A stretch of 64,000 bases of DNA from assembly GCF_003355475.1 (NCBI RefSeq), contig NZ_CP031356.1:2914001-2978000 (forward strand). Direction: 5' to 3'. Under the pieces are notes generated by a model, which saw nothing but the letters and a program-made list of their open reading frames with translations, ran no database searches and had not been told where the DNA came from. This document shows, piece after piece, positions 8,650 to 17,156 of this stretch (positions are counted from its first letter, which is position 1; each line of letters begins with the position of its first letter). A program made the position numbers and the translations under genes. This stretch comes from Brachybacterium saurashtrense (GTDB lineage: Bacteria > Actinomycetota > Actinomycetes > Actinomycetales > Dermabacteraceae).

Positions 8650-10206
8650 TCATCGCAGCGCGCCGGTGACCTCCTCCACCGCGGCCAGCACGGAGCCGTC
8701 GGCGAGGCGCGCCTCGGCCTCGGCGATGTCCGGGGCGAGGAAGCGGTCCGGGCCCGGCCCCTCCACGGTGCGGCGCAGCACGGCGATCGCGGCGGCGCAG
8801 GCGGCCGACGGGGCCAGCGGCGCGCGCAGGTCGATCGCGCGAGCGGCGGTGAGCAGCTCGATCGCGAGCACCCGGCGGAGGTTCTCCACGCTGGTGCGGA
8901 GCTTGCGGGCGGCGTGCCAGCCCATCGAGACGTGGTCCTCCTGCATCGCCGAGGACGGGATCGAGTCCACGCTCGCCGGGGCCGCCAGGCGCTTCATCTC
9001 CGAGACCAGGCCGGCCTGCGTGTACTGGGCGATCATGAAGCCCGAGTCCACGCCCGGATCGTCGGCGAGGAACGGGGGCAGGCCGTGGGAGCGGGCCTTG
9101 TCGAGCATCCGGTCGGTGCGTCGCTCCGCGATCGAGGCGAGGTCCGCGGAGACGACGGCGAGGAAGTCCAGCACGTAGGCGACCGGCGCGCCGTGGAAGT
9201 TGCCGTTGGAGGTGACGGTGCCGTCCTCGAGCACCACGGGGTTGTCGATCGCGGAGGCGAGCTCCCGCGCGGCGACGGTGCGGGCGTGCTCGATCGTGTC
9301 ACGCACGCCGCCCGCCACCTGCGGGGCGCAGCGCAGCGAGTACGCGTCCTGCACGCGGGAGCCCTCGGCGGCCACGTCGGCGATGATCGGGGACTCGGCG
9401 AGCAGGGCGAGGATGTTCGCGGCGGAGGCCTCCTGGCCGGGGTGCGGGCGCAGCGGAGCGTGCAGCTCCGGGCGGAACACGGTGTCGCGCCCCCGCAGGC
9501 CCTGCACGGACATCGCGGTGTTGAGATCGGCGGTGCGCACCAGCTCCTCGAGGTCCGCCAGCGCCATCAGCAGCATGCCCAGCATGCCGTCGGTGCCGTT
9601 GATGAGGGCCAGGCCCTCCTTCTCCTCCAGCAGCACCGGCTCGATGCCCGCCTCGGCCAGCAGCTCCGGGACGGGCCGCTCCACCCCGTCGCGGTCGCGG
9701 GCGCGCCCCTCCCCCATCAGCACGATCGCGCAGTGGGACAGCGGGGCGAGATCCCCCGAGCAGCCCAGCGAGCCGTACTCGTGCACGATCGGGGTGATGT
9801 GGGCGTTGAGCAGGGCGAGCATCGTCTCGACCACCACCGGGCGCACCCCGGTGCGGCCGGAGGCGAGGGTGCGGGCGCGCAGCAGCATCAGGGCGCGCAC
9901 CACCTCGGTCTCCACCTCGGGGCCGGCACCCGCGGCGTGGGAGCGGATGAGGGAGCGCTGCAGGGCGTGGCGCATCGACGGCGGGATCGACGTGTCGGCG
10001 AGCGCGCCGAAGCCGGTGGAGACCCCGTAGACGGGGGTGTCCCCGGCGGCCAGGGCGTCGATGTGGGCGCGCACGGCGGCGACCTGCGCGCGGGCCGCGG
10101 GGTCGAGCTCCACGCGGGCGCCGCGACGGGCCACGGCGAGCACCTCGGCCGGGGTGAGGCCGGAGGTGGAGAGGGAGACGGCGGCGGGGGCGGCGGTGCT
10201 GGTCAT
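8650..10206 (-). CDS. hutH: histidine ammonia-lyase
   Basis: 518 residues, usual family length. HutH converts L-histidine to trans-urocanate plus ammonia. The MIO-forming triad lies at residues 149-151 as Cys-Ser-Gly within GSLGCSGDLAPLSH, instead of the more common Ala-Ser-Gly; small residues are tolerated in the first position and the flanking motif is intact. Other family landmarks are YGVSTGFGAL near residue 60 and the C-terminal QEDHVSMGWHAARKL. Last gene of the hutI-yjiH-hutH unit, with an AAAGGA ribosome site before the ATG. Confidence 0.95.
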   Translation of the reverse strand: MTSTAAPAAVSLSTSGLTPAEVLAVARRGARVELDPAARAQVAAVRAHIDALAAGDTPVYGVSTGFGALADTSIPPSMRHALQRSLIRSHAAGAGPEVETEVVRALMLLRARTLASGRTGVRPVVVETMLALLNAHITPIVHEYGSLGCSGDLAPLSHCAIVLMGEGRARDRDGVERPVPELLAEAGIEPVLLEEKEGLALINGTDGMLGMLLMALADLEELVRTADLNTAMSVQGLRGRDTVFRPELHAPLRPHPGQEASAANILALLAESPIIADVAAEGSRVQDAYSLRCAPQVAGGVRDTIEHARTVAARELASAIDNPVVLEDGTVTSNGNFHGAPVAYVLDFLAVVSADLASIAERRTDRMLDKARSHGLPPFLADDPGVDSGFMIAQYTQAGLVSEMKRLAAPASVDSIPSSAMQEDHVSMGWHAARKLRTSVENLRRVLAIELLTAARAIDLRAPLAPSAACAAAIAVLRRTVEGPGPDRFLAPDIAEAEARLADGSVLAAVEEVTGALR

Positions 10207-10236
10207 GGGGTCCTTTCGGGGAGTGCGAGGGGTGGG

Positions 10237-10320
10237 GGCCGACGGGCGGTCCGGGGGCGGTCAGGCCGCCGGCGGGCGGGCCGGGGGCGGCGAGGCCGCC
10301 GACGGGCGGGCCGTCCGCGA
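10237..10320. repeat. GC-rich imperfect tandem repeat between yjiH and hutH
   Basis: About three imperfect units of 27-30 bp, built on GGCCGnCGnCGGGCGG followed by GGGGGCGG, fill the gap between the yjiH stop (10326) and the hutH ribosome site. Only the spacer is affected; both genes are intact. Confidence 0.6.
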
Positions 10321-10325
10321 GCGGA

Positions 10326-11702
10326 TCACAGGAGCAGGTGGGCGAGCGGGGCGGCGATCAGGATGGTGAGCACCACGCGCAGGAACCACACCACCACCAG
10401 GTGCCCCACGTTCACGGGGATGCGGGTGGCGAGGATGGAGGGCACCAGGGCGGAGAAGAACACGATCTGGGACACGGCGGTGACGCCCACGGTGAAGCGC
10501 AGCACCTCCGACTCGTGGCCGGCCACCACCGTGGCGGGCAGGAACATCTCCGCGATGCCCACGGCGAAGGCCTTGCCGGCGAGCACCGGGTCGGGCAGCT
10601 GCACGAGGAACGCGAAGGGCACGAACAGCCATCCCAGGAGGTCGAACACGGGGGTGTAGGTGGCCAGCAGCAGGCCCGCGAGGCCCACGGACAGGATCGA
10701 GGGCACGATCGCGGCGCTCATCAGCACGCCGTCCTTGAAGGTCCCCCAGGTGCCGCGCAGCAGCCCGGGCGCATTGGCGAGCGCCCGCATCGCCTCCTCC
10801 CACGCCAGGGCGAGGCGGTTGCCGCGGGGCGTGGGCTCGGGGGTGTGGGTGACGTTCCCGAAGGTCTCCGCCGGCACCCGGCTGAGCGGGGGGATCCGCA
10901 CCGTGATCGCGGTGACCGCGAAGGTCACCACCAGGGTGAGGACGAAGTACAGCGTCCAGTGCGCCATCAGGTCCAGGGTGCTGGCCACGATCACCATGAA
11001 GGTGGCGGAGACGGTGGAGAAGCCGGTGGCGATGATCGCCGCCTCCTTCCCCGTGTACCGGCCCTCGCGGTACACCCGGTCGGTGATCAGCAGCGCGAGC
11101 GAGTAGGAGCCCACGAAGGAGGCGACCGCGTCCACCGCGGCGCGGCCGGGCACCTTCCACACCGGTCGCATGATGGGCCGCACCAGCACGCCGATGAACT
11201 CCATCAGGCCGTAGTTGATCAGCAGGGCGAGGAACACGGCGCCGATGGGCACGATCAGGCCCACCGGGATCCCGAGCTTCTCCCACAGGAAGGGGCCGAT
11301 GTCCGGGTTCGCGAGCGGGCCGGGGTAGTAGCCGGCCGCGGCGCACACCGCCACCGCGAGGCCCACGACGTTCAGCAGCGAGAAGACGGTGCGCAGCGCA
11401 CCGCGGCGCCAGCTGCCGGTGACGAAGGGGCGCACCGTGCCCAGCAGCACCAGCGCCACCACCACCCACGGCACGGCGGGGCCCAGCAGCCAGCGCACCA
11501 GGGTGAGGGCGTGGTCCACGAGGATCGTGGACCTCCCGCCGATCTCGACCGAGACGAAGAACATCGCCAGGCCGATCGCGCTGTACACGAAGAAGCGCCA
11601 GCGGTGGCCGGGCATCGGCCGCAGGGCGATGCCCGAGGTGTTGCGGCGGGCGGCGGTGCCGCCCAGGCCGGGGTCGTGCGCGGCATCGGACGTCGTCATC
11701 AT
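10326..11702 (-). CDS. YjiH family (nucleoside-recognition/Gate domain) membrane transporter, probable histidine or urocanate carrier
   Basis: 458 residues with 10-12 hydrophobic segments. The first is FFVYSAIGLAMFFVSVEIGG. The Gate-like segments include FVGSYSLALLITDRVYREGR and KAFAVGIAEMFLPATVVAG, characteristic of YjiH. Family biochemistry is poor, but YjiH genes are frequently located in hut clusters, and here it lies exactly between hutI and hutH on the same strand (36 bp after hutI). The inferred role is uptake of histidine or a pathway intermediate. Two adjacent ATG codons (11702 and 11699) are possible starts. Confidence 0.8.
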   Translation of the reverse strand: MMTTSDAAHDPGLGGTAARRNTSGIALRPMPGHRWRFFVYSAIGLAMFFVSVEIGGRSTILVDHALTLVRWLLGPAVPWVVVALVLLGTVRPFVTGSWRRGALRTVFSLLNVVGLAVAVCAAAGYYPGPLANPDIGPFLWEKLGIPVGLIVPIGAVFLALLINYGLMEFIGVLVRPIMRPVWKVPGRAAVDAVASFVGSYSLALLITDRVYREGRYTGKEAAIIATGFSTVSATFMVIVASTLDLMAHWTLYFVLTLVVTFAVTAITVRIPPLSRVPAETFGNVTHTPEPTPRGNRLALAWEEAMRALANAPGLLRGTWGTFKDGVLMSAAIVPSILSVGLAGLLLATYTPVFDLLGWLFVPFAFLVQLPDPVLAGKAFAVGIAEMFLPATVVAGHESEVLRFTVGVTAVSQIVFFSALVPSILATRIPVNVGHLVVVWFLRVVLTILIAAPLAHLLL

Positions 11703-11738
11703 CGAGAGCGTCCTTTCGTCTCGGAGGAGGGGGACGGG

Positions 11739-13046
11739 CTACGGGGTGGGGGTGGGAGGGACGGGGGCGAGGGGCTGCTCCTGGCCGTGCCGCCACACCC
11801 GGTGGGTCATCGGCATGCCGGGGCGGTAGGCGAGGTGGATCGCGGCGGGGGCGTCGAGCACGTGCAGGTCCGCGCGGGCGCCCACGCCCAGGTGGCCCAC
11901 GTCGCCGCGGCGCAGCGCGAGGGCGCCGCCGCGGGTGGCGGCGCGCACGGCCTCGCCGAGCGAGAGGTGCATCTGCAGCACCGCGGTGGTGACGCAGAAG
12001 CTCATCGCGCTGGTGTAGCTGGTGCCGGGGTTGCAGTTCGAGGCGATGGCGACCGCGGCCCCGGCGTCCAGCAGCTCCCGCGCCGGCGCCAGCGGGGCCC
12101 GGGTGGAGAGGTCGCAGGCGGGCAGCACGGTCGCGACCGTCGGCCCGGCGTCGACGGCGAGCAGGCCGGGACGGTCCCCGGGGGCGGTGGGCCGGGCGGC
12201 GGTGGCGGCGAGCGCCTCGACGTCCTCGGCGGCGAGGTGGTTGACGTGGTCCACGCTCGCCGCACCGAGCGCGGCGGCGAGGGCGACGCCGCCGGAGCGG
12301 CCCAGCTGATGGCCGTGCACCCGCAGGCCCAGCCCGGCCGCGGCGCCGGCGCGCAGCACCTGCGCGGACTGCTCGGGGTCGAAGGCGCCGTCCTCGCAGA
12401 ACACGTCGATCCACCGCACGTGCTCGGCGACCGCCGCGAGCATCTCCCCCGCCACCAGGTCCACGTACTGCGCGGCGCCGGGGCGGCCGTCCTCGCCGTC
12501 GAACTCCCGCGGCACCAGGTGGGCGCCGAGGAAGGTGGCCTCGTCGAGAGCGCCCTCGGCGATCAGCGCGTCCAGCAGCTGCGCGGCGCGCAGCTCGTCG
12601 GCCACGGTGAGGCCGTAGCCCGTCTTCGTCTCCAGGCAGGTGGTGCCGCCCGCGACGGCCTCCGCGATCCGGTCGCGCACCAGGTCGCGCAGGCGCGCGT
12701 CGGCGGCGGCACGGGTGGCGTCGGTGGTGACGGCGATGCCGCCGGCGCTGTAGGAGCGCCCGGCCATGCGCGCCTCGAACTCGGCGGCGCGATCCCCGTC
12801 GAACACGAGGTGCGAGTGGGAGTCCACCCAGCCGGGCAGCACCGCCCGACCGCCGAGGTCCTCCCGGGCGTCGGCCGCGGGGGCGTCGGCGGCGGGGCCG
12901 GTCCAGGCGATGCGCCCCTCCTCGATCACCACCGCGGCGTACCGCAGCACCTGCGCGTCGGCGACGTCGCCCGGGCGGGCGGGATCGTCCAGGGCCGGGT
13001 CGAGGGTCCACAGCTCGGAGATGCCGGTGAGAACGGTGCTGGTCAT
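11739..13046 (-). CDS. hutI: imidazolonepropionase
   Basis: 435 residues. HutI hydrolyses 4-imidazolone-5-propionate to N-formimidoyl-L-glutamate. The amidohydrolase metal site is seen in LPGWVDSHSHLVFDGDR near residue 72. ETKTGYGLT, the His of LRVHGHQLG, the EDVEALAAT region and a late ASNCNPGTSYTSAMSFC complete the family pattern. First gene of the hutI-yjiH-hutH unit. A 16-bp palindrome lies 55-71 bp upstream of its start, and a near copy precedes hutU. Confidence 0.95.
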   Translation of the reverse strand: MTSTVLTGISELWTLDPALDDPARPGDVADAQVLRYAAVVIEEGRIAWTGPAADAPAADAREDLGGRAVLPGWVDSHSHLVFDGDRAAEFEARMAGRSYSAGGIAVTTDATRAAADARLRDLVRDRIAEAVAGGTTCLETKTGYGLTVADELRAAQLLDALIAEGALDEATFLGAHLVPREFDGEDGRPGAAQYVDLVAGEMLAAVAEHVRWIDVFCEDGAFDPEQSAQVLRAGAAAGLGLRVHGHQLGRSGGVALAAALGAASVDHVNHLAAEDVEALAATAARPTAPGDRPGLLAVDAGPTVATVLPACDLSTRAPLAPARELLDAGAAVAIASNCNPGTSYTSAMSFCVTTAVLQMHLSLGEAVRAATRGGALALRRGDVGHLGVGARADLHVLDAPAAIHLAYRPGMPMTHRVWRHGQEQPLAPVPPTPTP

Positions 13047-13101
13047 GGCCCGAGGCTACGGGCGGCGACGGCGCCCGTCACAGACCCGCCGCCCGGCTAT
13101 T

Positions 13102-13117
13102 GTCCGGGATACCGGAC
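13102..13117. promoter_or_regulatory. perfect palindromic operator candidate upstream of hutI
   Basis: GTCCGGGATACCGGAC: 6-bp arms GTCCGG/CCGGAC around GATA. The same sequence with one change occurs upstream of hutU at 17107-17122. Two copies at the heads of both hut transcription units, with an IclR-family gene adjacent, make this the likely hut operator. Confidence 0.7.
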
Positions 13118-13146
13118 GTGCGGGGGTCGACGGGTCACGCGGCGGC

Positions 13147-13164
13147 GGCGTGCGCCGGCACGCC
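13147..13164 (-). terminator. short hairpin downstream of the calpain-like gene
   Basis: GGCGTGC and GCACGCC pair perfectly around a four-base loop, about 30 bp beyond the stop codon of the calpain-like gene. It has no clear U-tract, so it may be only a weak terminator. Confidence 0.4.
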
Positions 13165-13192
13165 CGGACGGCAGCAGTCCTCGAGCCCGCCG

Positions 13193-14233
13193 TCAGAGCC
13201 ACCCGATGCCGTCGCCGATACCGATGCCCTCGAACATCCCCGGCTCGTCGGTCCGACCCACGGTGGTGCGTCCGAAGCTCTCCCGGTACCCGTCGTACGT
13301 CATGGTCACGGTCTTCGGCGCGTTGGGGTCGCCCGGACCCCACGGATTGGTGACGGTCACGGTGCCCGCCTCCGTGTCCACCGAGGTCACGGTGTAGGCG
13401 TGGTTGCCGACGATCTGGTCGTGCGCGGGATCGTCGATCCCGCCGGTGTCGGTGTTGACCAGGCGCCCCCGATCAAGCTGCTCGGCGAGCTCGCCGAGCT
13501 CGAGCGAGTCGTAGGCATCGGCGCCCTTCCCGGTGAGCGTCTCCATCGCGTCTTCGGGGAAACCGCCGTTGATGTCCACACCCCTCTCCTCGAGATGCAT
13601 CGCATAGGCGCGCTCGTACAGGCTGTACAGGGACTGGTCGCCCTCGGCGTCACGGACTCCGCCCTCCTGGACGGACTCGACCTGATACACGATCGGGTCG
13701 CCGTTCTCGTCGTACATGGTGACCTCGTAGACCCCGGGCTCGACCTCGTCGACGTGGTCGCGCAGGAAGTCCGGGTCACGCTGCGCGAGGGCCTGCAACG
13801 AGGACAGCAGGTAGCAGTCACCGATGCCGCCCTGGGCCGAGGTGTCGGGGTCGATCGACTCGTCGTCCTCGGGGATCTCCTCGTCCGCTGGTTCGGTGCC
13901 TTCGGCATCACCGGGATCCTTCACGGCCCCGACCTCGTCACCTCCCGGCCCGATCACCCCTCCGCCGCCCTCGGCAGAGGATGCCTCGTCCTGCTCGTCG
14001 GCGTGGCCGAGCAGCTCGTCACCGCGACGGTCGATGTCCTCGAGAAGGGTCGACGCGTCACGGAATCGGGACTCCGCCGCGCTGCGGAACTGCTCAGCGT
14101 CGGGGCCCACCCATCCGACGGAGCGAACGACTGCCCCCAGCTCCGCGAACAGGCTCCGCAACGCGCCCGTCTGCGCGCGCAGCGCATGTGCATGGGCGCG
14201 AAGGTGGTCGGTGTCGGCCCCGAGCGGGATCAT
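13193..14233 (-). CDS. WXG100-like N-terminal domain fused to calpain-family (C2) cysteine protease; putative type VII-secreted effector
   Basis: 346 residues. Residues 1-80 form a helical hairpin of WXG100/ESX-substrate type: DTDHLRAHAHALRAQ, then Trp41-Val-Gly43 in GWVGPDAEQFR. An acidic Gly/Glu/Asp linker spans about 82-132. The C-terminal domain carries a complete calpain/papain-like triad: Cys140 in QGGIGDCYLLSSLQALA, His278 in VGNHAYTV and Asn296 in VTNPWG. Calpain-type C2 proteases are calcium-dependent or related cysteine proteases; bacterial ones are often toxin domains. Its start overlaps the stop of the upstream small gene (ATGA). It interrupts the hut locus. No ESX secretion machinery is in the window. 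Toxin/effector role is inference; the domain calls are strong. Confidence 0.8.
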   Translation of the reverse strand: MIPLGADTDHLRAHAHALRAQTGALRSLFAELGAVVRSVGWVGPDAEQFRSAAESRFRDASTLLEDIDRRGDELLGHADEQDEASSAEGGGGVIGPGGDEVGAVKDPGDAEGTEPADEEIPEDDESIDPDTSAQGGIGDCYLLSSLQALAQRDPDFLRDHVDEVEPGVYEVTMYDENGDPIVYQVESVQEGGVRDAEGDQSLYSLYERAYAMHLEERGVDINGGFPEDAMETLTGKGADAYDSLELGELAEQLDRGRLVNTDTGGIDDPAHDQIVGNHAYTVTSVDTEAGTVTVTNPWGPGDPNAPKTVTMTYDGYRESFGRTTVGRTDEPGMFEGIGIGDGIGWL

Positions 14234-14535
14234 CGCGCACCCTCGCCGTCATCAGGCAGCACCGTGACCAGAACTCTCCCGCGGCCGGTCGGGGCGGGCC
14301 CGTCCTGGCGCCGTGACGGCGGCGGCACCTCATCGAGCCGGAGGCTCACGCCGTAGTCCGTCGCCGCCGTCCCACCGAGCTCGATCCGCACCAGCTGGGA
14401 CTCGTCGCCACTGCGCACGATCACCTTGGCATAGGAGGCCCCGGGCTCGCCGGAGAACCCCTTGATCGCCAGGCGAAGATCCCGCCACGGCGTCACCGCT
14501 CCCAGCACGATCGCCACCTGCTCCTCGGTCTCCAT
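14230..14535 (-). CDS. small protein coupled to the WXG100-calpain gene
   Basis: 101 residues, with ATG at 14535 preceded by a strong GGGAGG ribosome site. It overlaps the protease gene by 4 bp (ATGA), so the two are co-translated. The sequence looks like a small beta-rich soluble domain (VAIVLGAVTPW near the start, KVIVRSGDESQLVRIELGG in the middle) with a Pro/Arg-rich stretch PPPSRRQDGPAP and a final VLVTVLPDDG. No signal peptide, Cys residues or known motif is seen. By position it could be a secretion chaperone, an ESX partner or an immunity factor; none is shown by the sequence. Confidence 0.7.
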   Translation of the reverse strand: METEEQVAIVLGAVTPWRDLRLAIKGFSGEPGASYAKVIVRSGDESQLVRIELGGTAATDYGVSLRLDEVPPPSRRQDGPAPTGRGRVLVTVLPDDGEGAR

Positions 14536-14693
14536 GACGCATTTCCTCCCGTTCGCCCCACGTCGTTCCCCCGAGTCTGACGCACCGGCGACATGCGGTC
14601 GATGGGCAGAACTCCCCTGTGGATCGTGCATCAGCGGTGAGACCCTCTGGAACACTGACGGTGTCGAACCCCTTCGTGGACCCAGGAGCATCG

Positions 14694-15230
14694 ATGACCA
14701 CCTCGACTCAGCGCCCCGCCACCACCGCGTCACGGGTGTCACCGGCCAAGCCCTCAGAACTCCGCCCACGGCCGCGCGCGGGCAGGGGCCTCGGCGCGGC
14801 CGCGGCCGTGCTGCTCCTGGCCGGCTGCGGGCTGATCGGGGGCACTCCGGGCGGTGGCGACCCCGAGGGCGAGCTGCTGCCGGAGGGCACCACCGAGGTG
14901 CAGCTCGCCGTGGGCGAGAGCGCGCAGGTCTCCCTGGGGCTCGGCAGCCAGGGGGTGGGGGACGACTGGGGCGTGGTCTCCATGACAGACGACGCCGTCG
15001 CCGAGGCCGAGGTGGTCATGGACGAGGAGGTGATCGGCACCGACGAGGGCGGGGACGCCCCCGGGGCATCGATGCCGTACGCCGTGGAGCTGACGGGCGT
15101 CGAGGCCGGCACCACCACGGTGCGGGTGCTGTACTGCACCCGCTCCGAGATCGCCGAGGACTGCGACCAGAGCTCGGGCACCCTCGAGCCGCCGGTCGAC
15201 CCGGTCGAGATCACCGTCGTCGTGGAGTGA
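14694..15230 (+). CDS. secreted lipoprotein with chagasin-like (I42 inhibitor-like) beta domain
   Basis: 178 residues. An Arg-rich n-region and hydrophobic core lead to the lipobox LLLAGC with lipidated Cys45. The mature part is a small all-beta domain. VQLAVGESAQVSLGLG and the later YAVELTGVEAGTTTVRVLYC follow the strand pattern of chagasin-type cysteine-protease inhibitors (a GTTT-x-LxxxY strand after a long loop). The canonical NPTTGY loop is replaced by GSQGVGDDWGV, so family membership is tentative. It is divergent from the calpain-like gene with a 158-bp shared upstream region. An inhibitor role is speculative but fits its neighbour. ATG at 14694 has an AGGAG site. Confidence 0.65.
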   Translation: MTTSTQRPATTASRVSPAKPSELRPRPRAGRGLGAAAAVLLLAGCGLIGGTPGGGDPEGELLPEGTTEVQLAVGESAQVSLGLGSQGVGDDWGVVSMTDDAVAEAEVVMDEEVIGTDEGGDAPGASMPYAVELTGVEAGTTTVRVLYCTRSEIAEDCDQSSGTLEPPVDPVEITVVVE

Positions 15231-15267
15231 AGCGGGGTGCTCCGCGGTCTCCGCGGCGCACCCCGCT
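15231..15267 (+). terminator. stem-loop terminator after the lipoprotein gene
   Basis: Directly after the stop codon: 17-bp arms at 15231-15247 and 15251-15267 with one mismatch and a three-base TCT loop, followed by CCTCCTCCTC. It separates the lipoprotein gene from the convergent hutU. Confidence 0.7.
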
Positions 15268-15336
15268 CCTCCTCCTCGTGGGACCCGCCGTCTGCGGGAT
15301 CTGTCGCCCCGGCCTCCGACGGCGGTCCTGCAGGGC

Positions 15337-17019
15337 TCAGTCCCGACGCACCGGGGTCATCGGCACCCGCACGCCGCGCTCGTGGGCGACCTGGTCGGCC
15401 CGCGAGTAGCCGGCGTCCACGTGGCGGATCACGCCCATCGCGGGGTCGTTGGTGAGCAGGCGCTCGAGCTTCTGGCGGGCGAGCTCTGTGCCGTCGGCCA
15501 GGCCCACCTGGCCGGCGTGGATCGAGCGGCCGATGCCCACGCCGCCGCCGTGGTGGATCGAGACCCAGCTGGCGCCGGAGCTGGTGGAGGTCAGGGCGTT
15601 CAGCAGCGGCCAGTCCGCGATCGCGTCCGAGCCGTCGAGCATCGACTCCGTCTCCCGGTAGGGGGAGGCGACGGAGCCGGAGTCGAGGTGGTCGCGGCCG
15701 ATCACGATCGGGGCCTTCACCTTCCCCTCGCGCACCAGGTCGTTGAAGAGCATCCCGGCCTTGTGCCGCTCGCCGTAGCCCAGCCAGCAGATGCGGGCGG
15801 GCAGGCCCTCGAACTCCACGAACTCGTCGGCCGCGTCCAGCCAGCGGTGCAGGTGCTCGTTCTCGGGGAACAGCTCCTTCAGCGCGGCGTCGGTGACCTT
15901 GATGTCCTCGGGGTCGCCGGAGAGCGCCACCCAGCGGAACGGCCCCAGGCCCTCGCAGAACAGCGGCCGGATGTAGGCCGGGACGAAGCCCGGGAACTCG
16001 AAGGCGCGCTGGTAGCCGGCGTGGCGGGCCTCGTCGCGGATCGAGTTGCCGTAGTCGAACACCTCGGCGCCGGCGTCCTGGAACTCCACCATCGCCTGGA
16101 CCTGGCGGGCCATCGCCTCGCGGGACTTCTTGGTGAAGCCCTCGGCATCGGCCTCGGCCTCGCGCTGCCAGTCCTCGACGGTCACCTCGGAGGGCAGGTA
16201 GCTCAGCGGGTCGTGGGCGGAGGTCTGGTCGGTGACCACGTCGATGTGCAGGTCGCCGGCGCGGTGGCGCTCCAGCAGGGCGGGGAAGACGTCCGCCGCG
16301 TTGCCCACGATCCCGATCGAGAGGCCCCGCTTCTCCGCCGTGGCGGCGTTGGCGCGGGCGATGGCGTCCTCGAGGTCGTCGGCGATCTCACCCAGGTAGC
16401 GCTTGGCGACGCGGCGCTCCAGCCGGGTGCGGTCCACGTCCACGATGAGGCACACGCCGTCGTTGAGGGTCACGGCCAGCGGCTGCGCGCCGCCCATGCC
16501 GCCGCAGCCGCCGGTGAGGGTGATGGTGCCGGCCAGCGTGCCGCCGAACCGCTTCTGCGCCACGGCGGCGAAGGTCTCGAAGGTGCCCTGGAGGATGCCC
16601 TGGGTGGCGATGTAGATCCATGAGCCGGCCGTCATCTGGCCGTACATCATCAGCCCCTCCGCCTCGAGCCTGCGGAACTCGGGCCAGGTGGCCCAGTCGC
16701 CCACCAGGTTGGAGTTCGCCAGAAGCACGCGCGGGGCCCACTCGTGGGTGCGCAGCACGCCCACCGGCTTGCCGGACTGGACCAGCAGGGTCTCGTCGTC
16801 CTCGAGGTCCTTGAGGGTCTCGACGATCGCGTCGAACGCCTCCCAGGAGCGGGCGGCGCGGCCGGTGCCGCCGTAGACCACGAGGTCGTCGGGGCGCTCG
16901 GCGACCTCGGGGTCGAGGTTGTTCATGAGCATGCGCAGCGGGGCCTCGGTCTGCCAGGACTTGGCGGTGAGGTCGGTGCCGCGGGGGGCGCGGACGGGGC
17001 GGGCTCCGGGGAGGGTCAT
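15337..17019 (-). CDS. hutU: urocanate hydratase
   Basis: 560 residues, matching the 550-560 of the family. HutU adds water to urocanate to form imidazolonepropionate, using tightly bound NAD+. The NAD-binding signature [18 protein letters not shown] is present. Early landmarks are [20 protein letters not shown] and [12 protein letters not shown], and the C-terminal region includes [23 protein letters not shown] at 17019 has an AGGAG site; an upstream in-frame start at 17067 lacks one. A 16-bp palindrome 88 bp upstream links it to hutI control. It is separated from hutI by the protease cassette. Confidence 0.95.
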   Translation of the reverse strand: MTLPGARPVRAPRGTDLTAKSWQTEAPLRMLMNNLDPEVAERPDDLVVYGGTGRAARSWEAFDAIVETLKDLEDDETLLVQSGKPVGVLRTHEWAPRVLLANSNLVGDWATWPEFRRLEAEGLMMYGQMTAGSWIYIATQGILQGTFETFAAVAQKRFGGTLAGTITLTGGCGGMGGAQPLAVTLNDGVCLIVDVDRTRLERRVAKRYLGEIADDLEDAIARANAATAEKRGLSIGIVGNAADVFPALLERHRAGDLHIDVVTDQTSAHDPLSYLPSEVTVEDWQREAEADAEGFTKKSREAMARQVQAMVEFQDAGAEVFDYGNSIRDEARHAGYQRAFEFPGFVPAYIRPLFCEGLGPFRWVALSGDPEDIKVTDAALKELFPENEHLHRWLDAADEFVEFEGLPARICWLGYGERHKAGMLFNDLVREGKVKAPIVIGRDHLDSGSVASPYRETESMLDGSDAIADWPLLNALTSTSSGASWVSIHHGGGVGIGRSIHAGQVGLADGTELARQKLERLLTNDPAMGVIRHVDAGYSRADQVAHERGVRVPMTPVRRD

Positions 17020-17106
17020 CACTGGCTCCTGGTCGCGGTGAACGAGCTGAGGAGGCCAGCACACCACCGGGAGCAGCCCCTGGTCGAGGGCCCGCCCGAC
17101 GTTGCT

Positions 17107-17122
17107 GTCCGGGATACCGGGC
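17107..17122. promoter_or_regulatory. palindromic operator candidate upstream of hutU
   Basis: GTCCGGGATACCGGGC differs from the perfect palindrome upstream of hutI (13102-13117) by one base in the right arm. It lies 88 bp ahead of the hutU start and just beyond the tandem repeats that end the IclR gene. Confidence 0.7.
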
Positions 17123-17156
17123 AGGGGTGCGCCCGTGCGGCACGGCGATCGCCACG

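Noticed and set aside
9751-9762. Loss of HutH activity because the MIO triad reads Cys-Ser-Gly
   Set aside because: The first residue of the triad can vary among small residues, and every flanking active-site motif is intact.
10338-13397. About 1000-codon plus-strand frame across yjiH and hutI
   Set aside because: Low-complexity composition and complete overlap with well-supported hut genes on the other strand.
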